Assembly (NCBI GenBank): GCA_037693485.1
Contig: CM075344.1
Location: 38,311,501 to 38,375,500 of the forward strand
Reading direction: 5' to 3'
Length of the DNA: 64,000 bases
Source of the DNA: Kitagawia praeruptora
Taxonomy: Eukaryota; Streptophyta; Magnoliopsida; Apiales; Apiaceae
Shown here: in pieces, positions 11,944 to 23,935 of the stretch
Numbering within the stretch: the first letter of the stretch is position 1
Layout of the letters: every line of letters begins with the position of its first letter
The notes under the pieces: model-generated
Database searches by the model: none
What the model was told of the DNA's origin: nothing
What the model saw: the letters and a program-made list of their open reading frames with translations, nothing else
Made by a program: the position numbers and the translations under genes

Positions 11944-14900
11944 GACACCGTCGTCCGTATAAAGCTTCATATGGTGGCATTCCAATGCTGGCGTGATAGC
12001 TGTTGTTATAAGAGAACTCCACCAAAGGCAGATGGTCATCCCAACTACCCTGAAGGTCCATCGCACACACTCTCAACATGTCTTCAATCGTTTGAATCGT
12101 ACGCTCGCTTTGTCCATCAGTTTGCGGATGATATGCAGTGCTCATGTTCAGTTTAGTTCCCAGAGCTTCTTGAAATTGTCGCCAAAATCTGGAATTAAAT
12201 CTCGGGTCTCTATCAGACACAATCGAAACAGGGACTCCATGTCGCATCACTATCTCTTTCAAGTACAGGTGAACTAACTTGTCCATCGTATATCTTTCGT
12301 TGATCGGTAGAAAATGTGCCGACTTCGTTAATCTATCAATGATAACCCAAATGGCATCGTGATTAGCTTTCGTCTTGGGTAATCCAACCACAAAATCCAT
12401 GGCAATCTGCTCCCATCTCCATTCAGGAATCTCTAGGGGCTGTAACAATCCACTCGGCCTCTGATGCTCTGCTTTAACCGTCTGGCAAGTGTAACACTTA
12501 CTAACCCATTCTGCAATCTCTCTTTTCATGTCTGGCCACCAAAAATTTTCTTTTAGATCTCGGTACATCTTCGTACTCCCGGGGTGAATTGAGAACTTTG
12601 AATTATGAGCTTCTTGTAAAATTTCATTCTTCAGTTCTGCCACATTAGGAATCCAAATTCTAGAAGAAAATCTTAAGACTCCTTCCTCGTCCTTTTGGCT
12701 GCTTAACTCTTCTCCCGACAATTCATTCACATCATGGTTCATTATTTCTTCTTGGCACTTTCTGATCCTCTCCAACAGTTCTGGTTGAAATGTCATTGCG
12801 TAATTCAAATCAGTTGCACAAACTGGGGCACGAATCTCTATTTCCAATTTCTCAAATTCCCTGAATAACTCTTGGTTCATAGTAAACATGTTCAATTTTT
12901 CCTTCCTACTCAAGGCATCTGCTACCACATTGGCTTTCCCCGGATGATAATTGATGGTACAATCATAGTCTTTAATCAGTTCCAACCATCTCCTTTGTCT
13001 CATGTTAAGTTCCTTCTGGGTGAAAATATACTTCAAACTCTTGTGGTCAGTATAAATCTCACACTTCTCTCCATATAGATAGTGTCTCCAAATCTTGAGT
13101 GCAAAAACAATGGCTGCTAGTTCCAAATCATGGGTAGGATATTTCTGTTCATGTATCTTCAACTGCCTGGAAGCATAGGCTATCACCTTGTCATGCTGCA
13201 TCAATACACATCCCAGTCCTTTATGGGACACATCACTATATATCACAAAGTCTCCTTGTTCATCTGGCAATGTCAACACTGGAGCCGTCACCAATCTCTT
13301 TTTCAGTTCTTGGAAGCTTTCCTCACACTTGTCATTCCAAATAAACTTTTCACTTTTCCTTGTCAACTTGGTTAGTGGAGTGGCTATCTTCGCAAAGTCT
13401 TGGACGAATCTTCGATAATAACCTGCCAATCCCATAAAACTCCTGACCTCTATCGGTGTCTTTGGTCTCTCCCAATTCAGTACAGCCTCAATCTTAGCCG
13501 GGTCTACCTTAATCCCTTCACTGCTTACCACATGCCCTAAGAATTGAACTTCTCTTAGCCAGAATTCACATTTCGAAAACTTAGCAAACAACCTTTCCTT
13601 TCTCAAGATCCTCAACGTTATCCTCAAATTTTCCCTATGTTCCTCTTCTGTCTTGGAATATACCAAAATATCATCAATGAATACAATTATAAATTTATCC
13701 AAGTATCTCTTAAATACCCTGTTCATCAAGTCCATAAAAGCAGCTGGTGCATTTGTCAGTCCAAAAGCCATTACCAAAAATTCATAATGTCCATACCTAC
13801 TTCGGAATGCCGTCTTAGGTACATCTTCAGGTTTGATCTTTAGCTGATGGTAACCCGATCTTAAATCAATCTTCGAAAAGTGGACAGCTCCTTTCAATTG
13901 GTCAAACAAATCATCTATCCTTGGCAATGGATACTTATTCTTAATAGTCAATTTATTCAACTCTCGGTAGTCAATACACAACCTCATGCTACCATCCTTC
14001 TTTTTAACAAATAGTACTGGGGCTCCCCACGGGGATACGCTGGGTCTGATAATTCCTTTTTCCAGTAGATCTTGCAACTGGACTGCCAACTCTTTCATCT
14101 CTATCGGAGCCATTCTGTATGGAGCCTTCGATACTGGTTCAGTTCCTGGGGCTAGGTCAATCGCAAATTCTATTTCCCGATCTGGAGGTAAACCTGGAAG
14201 CTCATCGGGAAAAACATCTGGAAACTCATTCACTACTGGAATCTCTTCCAACTTAGGCATCTCTGTTTTTGTGTCTCGCACGTAGGCTAAATAGCCTTCA
14301 CATCCTTGTCTAAGTAATCTCTTAGTCTGCACAATAGTCAAGAACTTCCTAGTTTGTTTCTGACCGCAGAAAACAACCTCTATATTATCAGGGGATCGTA
14401 ACGTCAATTTCTTACCTCTACAATCTATCTGGGCACTATGCTCTGTCAACCAATCCATCCCTAGGATTACATCAAATTCTCCTAGTTGGAAGGGTATTAA
14501 GTTGGCATAAAAACAGTGCCCTAAAACTACATCACAACGAGGACACACCTGATCGACGGGTATGCGCTCCGAATTAGCTATCTCTATAACTAACACCTCG
14601 TCTAACAATCTCATCTCACAATTCAATTTATTGACAAAATCTAAAGAAATAAAAGACTTCGTAGCTCCAGAATCAATTAACACCTTGGCATTGACGGAAT
14701 TTACAAGAAGCGTACCTGCCAAAACATCGGACTCTTGCACAGCCTCGTTCATAGACATGTTGAAGGTTCGGGCAATCGGCTGAATGTTCCTCGCTGGAGG
14801 TGCCTCAATTGCCGGAATCATTGCGTTTGCTATAGCTGGTAGTTTCGCTGGGGGTACTCTGCAGTCCTTGATCATATGCCCTGGCTTCCCACATCTGTGA

Positions 14901-15955
14901 CACACAATCCCAACCTTGCATTCTCTAGAGAAATGCCCTTTCTGTCCACACTTAAAACAATTCCCAGTTAACTTGTGACATATACCAGGATGTTTCTTAC
15001 CACACGTCTTGCAATCTGGCAGTGATGGTCTATTAACTCCTGATTGGTTCACCCCTTGAGTTCGGTTGCCTTGACCTCCATTCCCTCCATCTGGTCTCCT
15101 CATCCCCACATTCTTCCCAGCTTGGAACCCCTGTCTTTTATTAAGATAGTTTTGCGAACCACCCTGAATCTGCTTGTTATCAACCACTCCCAATTTTCGT
15201 TTCTTTCCCTCTTTCTCCTTCTGATACTGCTCACTTTCTTCTTCTGCAATCATAGCTTTCTGAACCACCGCAGCATAGGTGTTCAGTTCCAATATAGCCA
15301 ACTTGGTTCGAATCCAGGACTTTAGTCCTTGCTGAAACCTCTTCGCTTTCTTCCTTTCTGTGTCCACATAGGAAGGGACAAACCTTGCTAGTTTTGTAAA
15401 TCTTGCTTCATAATCAGCAACTGACATATTCCCCTGTTTCAATTCCAAAAACTTGACCTCAATCTTGTCGCTCATGAAGAGCGAAAAGTACTTCTCCAAA
15501 AACATCTCCTTAAACCTCTCCCATGTAACCACCTCGGTATTCTCCAGGGCTCTCACTGACTCCCACCAATGAGTGGCTTCATTCTTTAGAAAGTAGCTGG
15601 CATATTCTGTTTGTTTATCTTCCGGGACTTGCACCAAAGCGAAAGCCTTCTCTATCTCTTTCAACCAATTCTTAGCATCGACTGGGTCTGTTGACCCCTT
15701 GAATTCTGGTGGTTTTACTGCTTGAAAGGCCTTGAAGGTAACCACTGGAACTGTTGGTTCCTGCCGTTGTTGATGTTGAGCTGCGAATTGTTGTTGTAGT
15801 TGATGTTGCTGCTGAGCTAGAGTAGCAGTCTGTTGAGTCAAAGTTTGCAATAGTTGAACCAACATAGGGTCCATCTGATTTCTAGTAGGTGAATTGGTTC
15901 GCTGTTCAGGATTGGTTTGTTGACCAGTAAGTTGGCGAGTTCTTCTTGGAGGCAT
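11864..15955 (-). pseudogene. Tekay-like gag-pol copy 1, integrase 3' end deleted
   Basis: The frame is open from the ATG at 15955 (MPPRRTRQ) to 11864. Order: Gln-rich gag, capsid region, two CCHC knuckles (about 14870-15010), protease VLIDSGATKSF (about 14660-14690), RT with FIDD at 13670-13681, RNase H, integrase with HHCC and the D, D and E catalytic residues. Just after the MPPYEALYGRRCR stretch the frame runs across the deletion junction at 11943 into LTR sequence and ends with about 25 unrelated residues. The integrase C-terminus and any chromodomain are therefore missing. The first RNase H motif reads YSDVSHKG where copies 2 and 3 have YSDASHKG, and one Val codon is absent near 14528. 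The missing C-terminus makes an autonomous function unlikely. Confidence 0.87.
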
Positions 15956-16664
15956 TCTCAAAAACTGATAGGGAAAAGTAATTTGATCAATAACAATTCA
16001 AGTTATAATTGGCTTACAAAAGTTTATCAAGAGTATAGAATCAAAACAGTTGTTCAGGGTTGCTATACAAAGTTTGATGGCAAAATGTAATATAAAGATA
16101 TGACCAGAGATAAAAATGGTGTGCACAATGTCGTGGAAATAATCATCGACTAAATCAAGGTATGTGAAACTGATAAGTGAATAAAGAAAATGATTATCTA
16201 TAACTGATCAACATCTTTTATACCTAATTGGTACAAGCGTAAAATCGCTTCAATGGAAAGAAAATGAAATCCAATCATAATGAAAACTGCTATCCGCTAG
16301 TCAACAGTACAACAATCAAACTATATAAAAATGGCTAGTATCCAGCCACGCCCTTACTTCTAATCTGTGCCAATAATTGCTTTCGTATCTCGTTCATAGT
16401 ACTTTCGCATTCTCTATAACGTTCATGACATCTCTAAAGCCTTGCTCCCAATCAGATATTTGGATGCATCGAACTTCTACTCGCGTGATACATCGAAAGA
16501 CCCTATAATGTCGCAATACTCATCTTAATAACCTAAGGTGAACCCTATCTCAAATCGCTTTACTTAACATCTAATACGTACTCCTAACTATTGCAACTCG
16601 TTTCTTAATCTAGACTCTACTTCCTACTGTTTCAGGGACCTTAACCTGTGGCTCTGATACCAAC
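15956..16664 (-). other. Leader of Tekay-like copy 1 with tRNA-iMet primer site
   Basis: About 700 bp of untranslated leader between LTR2 and gag. The primer site at 16649-16662 reads TGGTATCAGAGCCA on the minus strand, the standard iMet site, separated from the LTR by two bases. No ORF is visible in the rest. Confidence 0.82.
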
Positions 16665-17118
16665 TGTGACGCCTCGCAGATCCGGGATACAGATCCGGGC
16701 TCACAACTCACTTAAACAATACAAACCTATAAATGCGGAACAATAATAATACAATCCCTCATCCAAGATACGAGCACAGGCTAAAGTATGAAACAAACAC
16801 TGCTAATTACTATTACAAACCTCAAATATAATTTAATACAATCTGATAGATCTTAAATGTCTAGTCTATCCAATCCACTTATTACAACAATACACGAAAT
16901 TAAACCATCTGCACTCTCAATCATCAAACATCACTCCCCTGGCTACCGAGCCACTAGGTCTAAACATCCTCGATCTTAACTGGAAAAGAAACATTACATT
17001 GCAAGGTGAGCCAGAAAGCTCAACAAGAATATCCTTTAATGTATAAATAAATAATAAACTTTTAATCGTTCCAAGTATTAACTACAAGCCATACTGGAAT
17101 ATCTGAAAGGTGAATCAA

Positions 17119-18108
17119 TGTTAGGAATATGTTGTAGTTGATGATAACTTAACATTCAAGCAAAATTGTATAAGTCAAGTTTTGTAACTGTCAACGGATA
17201 AGACCTTATAACTCTATCCGTTGACAGGTAGCTCATCAACGGATGAGGTTTTGTAGCATACTGCAATATCTCTATTTATCAGTTGATAGTGTCTTTATTC
17301 AGAGTCATGTTGACCATCAATGGATAGGCAGAATAGGGTAGCCAATTGTAAATAAGCTATGCTATGTAATTCTGTCTAAGTGAAAATGTATCAACGGATG
17401 AGAACAGGGCTCTATCAACGGATACAACTCAAATCTACTCGATCAACGGATACAGCTCAAACTACCATCAACGGATAAGTAGACACAACATCAACGGATA
17501 ATCATTGTCACTTTATCCTATGCTAGGAATTAGCAGTTGATAAGGACAGGTTTGACTGACAGATCACATGGGTTGATAGTAGGTATAAAAAGCAATATGG
17601 GAGCCATACTTTGGAAACACAGAAGAAAGAAGCATTCCATTTACACAGTACATACAAGAAAGGTGCAGGGGACATATCTGTTCACAAGGACAACCTTTCG
17701 GCTACATGTGGATTTGGAGTGGAGTAGCAAGTCAACTTGAATTAGATTAATATTATCTTATTCCTGTAGCACTTGTAAACTTGGAATATATAACCAAGTG
17801 TAGTAACTCTTTAGATGTAAGAAAACATACACATTTGCTTAGGGTTTCTTGAATATCTTTAGAAGCAAAGAGTTGTAAACACAGAAGCTGTGTACATTTG
17901 TATCACAGGGTTTTCTTCGAATAAAAGTCTCAGGTGGTACATTTAACCACCTGATTTTTTATGTGTTTGTGAACCATTTCTTATTCAGCAATTATTTCCT
18001 TATAGATTTCTGTGGTTTTTATCAGAAATTTATAATAATCAAGAATTGTATTCAACCCCCCCCCCCCCCCCTTCTACAATTATACAAGTGTGTAATCTGG
18101 GAATAACA
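17119..18108 (+). repeat. 5' LTR of copia element (990 bp)
   Basis: It runs from TGTTAGGAATATG to GGGAATAACA and is nearly identical to 29112-30096. It holds eight exact copies of the CAACGGAT core (starts 17191, 17215 reverse, 17236, 17391, 17415, 17443, 17468, 17491) and near-matches such as 17317. The first two form 13 bp perfect inverted arms at 17188-17200 and 17215-17227. A TATA box lies at 17787-17793, AATAAA at 17920-17925, and a C16 run at 18056-18071. Confidence 0.94.
17787..17793 (+). promoter_or_regulatory. Copia LTR TATA box
   Basis: TATATAA lies in the context CTTGGAATATATAACC, about 290 bp downstream of the last CAACGGAT copy. The same CTTGGAATATATAA occurs upstream of the extra ORF at about 24321-24334. 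Confidence 0.65.
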
Positions 18109-18110
18109 AT

Positions 18111-18123
18111 TGGTATCAGAGCA
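18111..18123 (+). other. Primer binding site, tRNA-iMet (copia element)
   Basis: TGGTATCAGAGCA lies two bases after the LTR end and is the common iMet primer site of plant copia elements. Confidence 0.88.
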
Positions 18124-18167
18124 AGCTTCTAATATATTTGAAGTTTAAAGATCAACACACTTTCAAC

Positions 18168-20576
18168 ATGTCTAAGAAGGATTATGGAGTGAAGATACCG
18201 GTTCTTGATAGGGAAAATTACTTTCACTGGAAAGTAAAAATGCGTCTACATCTTATGTCTATTGATGTAGGTTTTGTAGATTGCATTGAGAAGGGTCCTC
18301 ATGTTCCAATGAAGGCTGCTTCAAGAGTTGGTCTTGCTGCAGATGCACCAGACACGTACATCCCAAAACCTGTTTCTGAATGGAGCGCTGAGGATATTGC
18401 AGAAGTTCACAAGGACAAAAAGACCATGAATATTCTGTTTAATGGCTTAGAAACAGACATGGTTGACAATGTTATCAACTGTACTACCGCCAAGGAAGTA
18501 TGGGACATTGTTCAGACCCTTTGTGAAGGTACAGAACAGGTAAGGGAAAACAAGATGCAACTACTGATCCAACAGTATGAGCACTTCCATTTCAAGAATG
18601 GAGAGACATTGAATGATACATTTAGTAGATTTCAAAAGCTACTGAATGGCTTGAAACTGTATGGAAGAATCTACCAAGTGAAAGATTCTAATCTCAAATT
18701 TCTGAGATCACTGCCCAAAGAGTGGAAGCCTATGACTGTTTCTCTAAGAAACACTCAAGAGTACAAGTCATTTACTCTTGAAAGACTCTATGGAACTTTA
18801 AAGACATATGAACTAGAAATGGAGCAGGATGAAGAAATTGAGAAGGTCCAAAAGAAAAGTGGGTCAGTTGCACTTGTTGCCAACTTGGAGCAGAAGGAGG
18901 AAAAGAGGACTGAAGCTGCTAAATCTACACCAAACAGGGAGGTTTGTGAAGGTAGAACAGAATCAAGCAAAAGCAAGGAAAAGGTGTCTGAAGAAATGAG
19001 TGACCTACAGCAGGATGAATTGGATGAGATAGATGAGCATTTAGCCTTTCTATCTAGGAGATTCTCTAAGCTAAAATTCAGAAGAAACTCTGGGGTGGCC
19101 AAGCCATTTAACAAGGATTTTTCTACAAGCAATTATGTGGATAAATCCAAAATTAAATGCTATAATTGTGGTATTGCTGGTCACATGATAAGTGAATGCA
19201 GGAAGCCTAGATCTGAGAACAAGGGAAAGTCAACTGAAACTATTGACTACAAGAAGAAATACTTTGATCTTCTCAGACAGAAAGGAAAGGCATTCATGAC
19301 CCAAGAGTATGACTGGGCTGCTGATGGAAATCATTCTGATGATGATGCTGAGTTTGTCAACCTTGCATTAATGGCTGATTCTGAGCAGGAAGCAAGTTCA
19401 GCTAGCAATCAGGTATTTTCTACTAATCTCTCTGAGCTCACCAAAGAGGAATGCAATAGTGTTATAGATGATATGTCTACTGAACTATATCACTTGAGTG
19501 TTACTCTTAAATCACTTACTAAAGAGAACAATAGGATTAAAGAAACTAATCAGTTCTTAAGTGATAGAAATGCAGTTCTGGAAGTTCAATTTCTAGAATT
19601 TGAGAAAATGAGAGTTGATTGCAATGATGCTAAAAATGAACTTGAAGCTGTGTTAAAAAGAGAATTAATCTTAAGAAACCAGCTTGAAAAAGAACAAGGA
19701 ATAATTGCTAAATTTCAAAGTTGTAGGAATATTTCTCAAAACATAATAGAAGTCCAGGGAATAGAATCATTTGTAAAGGATACCTGGACTCAGAAGAAAA
19801 AGGAGCTAGAACCTTGCCTTGAGGATCTAGAGACTATTTGTGAATCAACGGATAGTGATCATCCGTTGACAGATGAACCATCAACGGATGAGAGGTATCC
19901 GTCGACTAACAAAAAGTCTGTTAGTAAGAAGGAACTCAAGAGACTGAACAATCAGTATGGTCCAGTAGCCAAGAACTTTGTTTCTGGTGAAAGTAGCCAA
20001 GCCAAATCAAGTGAGAAGGCTAAGGCAGGTGATTTACCCAACAAAAAGGCTGTTGGTAAGTCAGTTAATGAAAAGGTAGAGACTGAGGGTAAAAAGAAAA
20101 AGAACAGAAATGGTAAGATAGGCATTAACAAGAAAAACAATTATTCTCCTGACAAGTTTGCTCCTAGGAAAACTTGTGGTAATTGCAATAGTGTCAATCA
20201 TCTATCTTCTAATTGCAAGTCTGTTAAAAGGACTCCTGTTCATGTACCTCAATCTATGCCAAGTATGCCTGCAATGCCTGTTATGCCTGGTTTGTATCAG
20301 AATGCTAGTTTTTCAAATCCTTATGTGAACATGCCATATGTGCCTAATCCTTATTTTCAATCTGTGAATATGCCACAAATGTCATGGAGCATCCCCAGCA
20401 TGGATAATATGTATGCCAATTTTTCACAAATGCATGCATCAAATATTTATGCAAATGAGCATCTGTCTAAACCTATCACTCAAGCATCTACACCCAAAGT
20501 GAAGATTGCCAAGAGTGTAAAACCAAAGGCTAACAAGAAAGGACCCAAGGAAACTTGGGTACCAAAATCAACTTGA
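18168..20576 (+). CDS. gag: Copia Gag polyprotein (802 aa)
   Basis: The ATG at 18168 begins MSKKDYGVKIPVLDREN; the frame is open slightly upstream but without an ATG. The first ~250 residues carry the copia capsid pattern (YFHWKVKMRLHL, TAKEVWDIVQTL, LKFLRSLPKEW). A CCHC knuckle (CYNCGIAGHMISEC) lies at about residues 331-344 and a second (CGNCNSVNHLSSNC) near residue 670. A Glu/Lys-rich helical stretch lies between them. Three exact CAACGGAT cores sit at 19845-19890, read as STD and PLT. The C-terminus is rich in Met, Pro and Ser. The product would form the particle and bind RNA. Pol is in the -1 frame and overlaps the end of gag. Confidence 0.9.
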   Translation: MSKKDYGVKIPVLDRENYFHWKVKMRLHLMSIDVGFVDCIEKGPHVPMKAASRVGLAADAPDTYIPKPVSEWSAEDIAEVHKDKKTMNILFNGLETDMVDNVINCTTAKEVWDIVQTLCEGTEQVRENKMQLLIQQYEHFHFKNGETLNDTFSRFQKLLNGLKLYGRIYQVKDSNLKFLRSLPKEWKPMTVSLRNTQEYKSFTLERLYGTLKTYELEMEQDEEIEKVQKKSGSVALVANLEQKEEKRTEAAKSTPNREVCEGRTESSKSKEKVSEEMSDLQQDELDEIDEHLAFLSRRFSKLKFRRNSGVAKPFNKDFSTSNYVDKSKIKCYNCGIAGHMISECRKPRSENKGKSTETIDYKKKYFDLLRQKGKAFMTQEYDWAADGNHSDDDAEFVNLALMADSEQEASSASNQVFSTNLSELTKEECNSVIDDMSTELYHLSVTLKSLTKENNRIKETNQFLSDRNAVLEVQFLEFEKMRVDCNDAKNELEAVLKRELILRNQLEKEQGIIAKFQSCRNISQNIIEVQGIESFVKDTWTQKKKELEPCLEDLETICESTDSDHPLTDEPSTDERYPSTNKKSVSKKELKRLNNQYGPVAKNFVSGESSQAKSSEKAKAGDLPNKKAVGKSVNEKVETEGKKKKNRNGKIGINKKNNYSPDKFAPRKTCGNCNSVNHLSSNCKSVKRTPVHVPQSMPSMPAMPVMPGLYQNASFSNPYVNMPYVPNPYFQSVNMPQMSWSIPSMDNMYANFSQMHASNIYANEHLSKPITQASTPKVKIAKSVKPKANKKGPKETWVPKST

Positions 20577-23500
20577 TTTGTATTTTGGATTGTGTGCAGG
20601 GAAATAAGAGGAATCTATGGTACCTAGACAGTGGATGTTCTAGGCATATGACAGGAGATTCAACCCTGCTCACAGAGTTCAAGGAGGAAGCTGGCCCTAG
20701 GATTACCTTTGGAGATGACAGCAAAGGTTATACTAAGGGATATGGCTTGATTACAAAGGACAATGTCATCATTGAAGAAGTGGCTTTAGTTGAAGGTTTG
20801 AAGCACAATTTGCTGAGTGTCAGTCAGATTTGTGACAAAGACTATGAAGTAAAGTTCACTAAAGAAGCCTGTGTTGTTTCTACCAAGAAAAACAACAATG
20901 TGGTTCTGACAGGCTTTAGAAAAGGAAATGTTTACATAGCTGACTTCAACTCAGTATGCTCAGAATCCATTACTTGTCTCTTCAGCAAAGCAAGCAAGGA
21001 TGAGAGTTGGCTATGGCATAAAAAGCTGTCTCATTTGAATTTTAAAGTAATGAATGATTTGGTAAGAAAGGATCTTGCTAGAGGAATCCCTCAATTGGAG
21101 TTCATCAAAGATGGATTGTGTGATGCCTGCCAATTAGGAAAGCAAAAGAAATCATCCTTCAAGAGCAAGACAGAGTCATCTATTGTTAAGCCCCTTCAAT
21201 TGCTGCATATGGACTTATTTGGTCCAGTAAATGTCATGTCCATCTCAAAGAAGAAATACTGTCTGGTGATTGTGGATGATTTCTCTAAGTTTACATGGAC
21301 TTTCTTCCTGCACTCCAAAGATTGTGCAAGTGAGATCATCATCAATCATCTCAGACAAGTAAACAATGGTTCTGAAGTAAAAGTACAAAGAATCAGGAGT
21401 GACAATGGCACTGAATTCAAAAATTCCACAATGAATATTTTCTGTGAAGAGAATGGAATTGTCCATGAGTTTTCTGCTGCTAGAACACCTCAACAAAATG
21501 GGGTTGTTGAAAGGAAAAACAGAACTCTCATTGAAGCAGCTAGAACAATGTTAAGTGAATCAAGATTGCCAACATATTTCTGGGCTTAAGCTGTCAGCAC
21601 TGCCTGCTTCACTCAGAATATTTCCTTGATCAATCAAGCTAGAGGAATGACTCCTTACCACTTATTCACCAACAAGAAACCAACGTTAGCTTTTCTCCAT
21701 GTCTTTGGATGTAAGTGTTTTGTGCTAAGGAATCATGGAGATAACTTGGGCAAATTTGAAGCAAAGGCAGATGAAGCTATCTTTGTTGGGTATGCAGCAG
21801 GGAAAGCCTATAGAATCTACAATTTAAGAACCAACATTGTCATGGAATCTGTACATGTTGTGTTTGATGATCAGAAGATTCTAGGTCTGAATGATGAAGG
21901 CTTCCATGAAAAGTTGAGATTTGAAAATGAGGTAGAAGGAAGAATGTACATTGATGATGATGAGGAAAATGAAGATCATGACCTTGGAAATTCACCTAGA
22001 GCTGTTGGTCCAACTAGAAGTGATGCTAACACTGGAAATGAAGCATCCGTTGACAGTCATACTAGATCATCAGATGCATCCGTTGACAGACATTCTCATG
22101 TATCCGTCGACAGGCAAAATGGAGCATCCGTTGATAGACAAAATGATGCTTCTGTTGACAGTCAACTTCATAATTCCTCAAGGACAACAAACTCAGGGGG
22201 AGTTTCTCAAAGTCAAAACTCAATATCCAATCAACAATATCATACTCACGTAGATGAAGCAACCTCATCTAGATCAAACCTTCCACCTTCAAGAAAATGG
22301 ACCAGAGATCATCCTTTTGAGTTAATCATTGGTGACTCAAACTCAAGAGTCCAAACTAGGAGAGCCACACAAGAAGAATGCCTATACTGTAGTTTCCTGT
22401 CTCAAGAGGAACCTAAGAAAGTGGAGGATGCTCTTCTAGATCCAGATTGGGTCTTAGCAATGCAAGAAGAGCTAAACCAATTTGAGAGAAATAAAGTATG
22501 GAAGCTTGTGCCCAAACCTGATGATAGAGGTATCATAGGTACCAAATGGGTTCTCAAGAATAAGACTGATGAAAATGGCATAATTGTGAGGAATAAAGCT
22601 AGATTAGTGGCAAAGGGCTATTCTCAAGAAGAAGGAATAGATTTTGATGAAACTTTTGCACCAGTGGCAAGACTTGAGGCCATCAGAATTTTCCTAGCCT
22701 ATGCAGCACATGCCAACTTCAAAGTCTATCAGATGGATGTTAAAAGTGCCTTTCTAAATGGGGAACTGGAAGAAGAGGTATATGTCCATCAACCTCCTGG
22801 CTTTGAAGATCCAGAATTTCCAGATTATGTATATCTTCTCTTGAAAGCACTGTATGGTTTGAAGCAAGCACCAAGAGCCTGGTATGACACTTTATCTCAA
22901 TTTCTTCTGGAGAATCACTTCACTAGAGGTACAGTAGATAAAACTTTATTTCATAGAAATGTCAATGGTTCTTCAATACTTGTTCAAATCTATGTAGATG
23001 ATATTATTTTTGGGTCTACAGATGAGAAGCTTTGTAAAAGGTTTGCCAAACTTATGCAAAGTAGGTATGAAATGAGCATGATGGGTGAATTAACTTACTT
23101 TCTTGGCTTACAAGTAAAGCAAGTTAATGAGGGAATTTTCATAAGTCAAACAAAATATATTTATGATCTCTTAAAGAAATTTGACTTAATGGATTGTGCC
23201 TCTGCAAAAACACCTATGGCCACTGCAACTAAGCTTGAGTTGAATACTAAGGAAAAATCTGTGGACATCTCAAGCTATAGAGGCATGGTAGGCTCACTTC
23301 TATATCTAACAGCTAGTAGACCTGATATAATGTTCTCCACATGTCTTTGTGCTAGATTTCAAGCTGACCCTAGAGAGTCTCACTTGATTGCTATTAAGAG
23401 AATTTTTAGGTATCTCAAGGGAACACCAAACCTTGGCATTTGGTACCCAAGAGATTCTGGCTTTGATCTAATTGGCTATTCAGATGCAGACTATGCAGGT

Positions 23501-23935
23501 TGCAGAATTGATAGGAAAAGTACTACAGGCTCCTGTCAGTTTCTAGGGAATAGGCTTGTGTCATGGTTCAGTAAGAAACAGAACTCAGTCTCCACTTCTA
23601 CAGCCGAAGCTGAGTACATTGCAGCTGGAAGTTGTTGTGCACAGATTCTTTGGATGAGGAATCAACTTATTGACTATGGTCTAAAAGTTGAGAAGATTCC
23701 AATTTTCTGTGACAACACTAGTGCTATTGCCATCACAGAAAATCCAGTGCAACATTCGAGAACCAAGCATATTGACATCAAATACCATTTCATCAGAGAG
23801 CATGTGATGAATGGTACAGTAGAAATGCACTTTGTGCCAAGTGAAATGCAGCTTGCAGATATCTTCACCAAGCCTCTTGATGAATCCTCATTCACAAGAT
23901 TGGTAGGTGAACTAGGTATGCTTAATTTTTCATAA
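20534..23935 (+). pseudogene. pol: Copia Pol (PR-IN-RT-RNase H) with one in-frame stop
   Basis: The frame is open from 20534 (after TAA at 20531-20533), overlaps gag by 43 nt in the -1 frame, and shows no own ATG at its start. Protease LDSGCSRHMTG has its Asp at 20627. The integrase zinc region is at about 21000-21150, and its catalytic Asp, Asp and Glu lie in HMDLFGP, RSDNGTEF and NGVVERKN. A single TAA at 21587-21589 interrupts the end of the integrase core; the same frame then stays open from 21590 to 23935. RT has YVDD at 22991-23002 and RNase H has GYSDADYAG (about 23476). A spacer at 22021-22165 holds five near-tandem [AV]SVD peptides encoded by the recurring oligomer. Apart from the stop all expected motifs are present, so the defect is recent or an artefact. 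Confidence 0.9.

Noticed and set aside
17537..17740. 67-codon ORF in both copia LTRs
   Set aside because: Lies between the LTR motif cluster and the TATA box, upstream of the transcription start; no domain.
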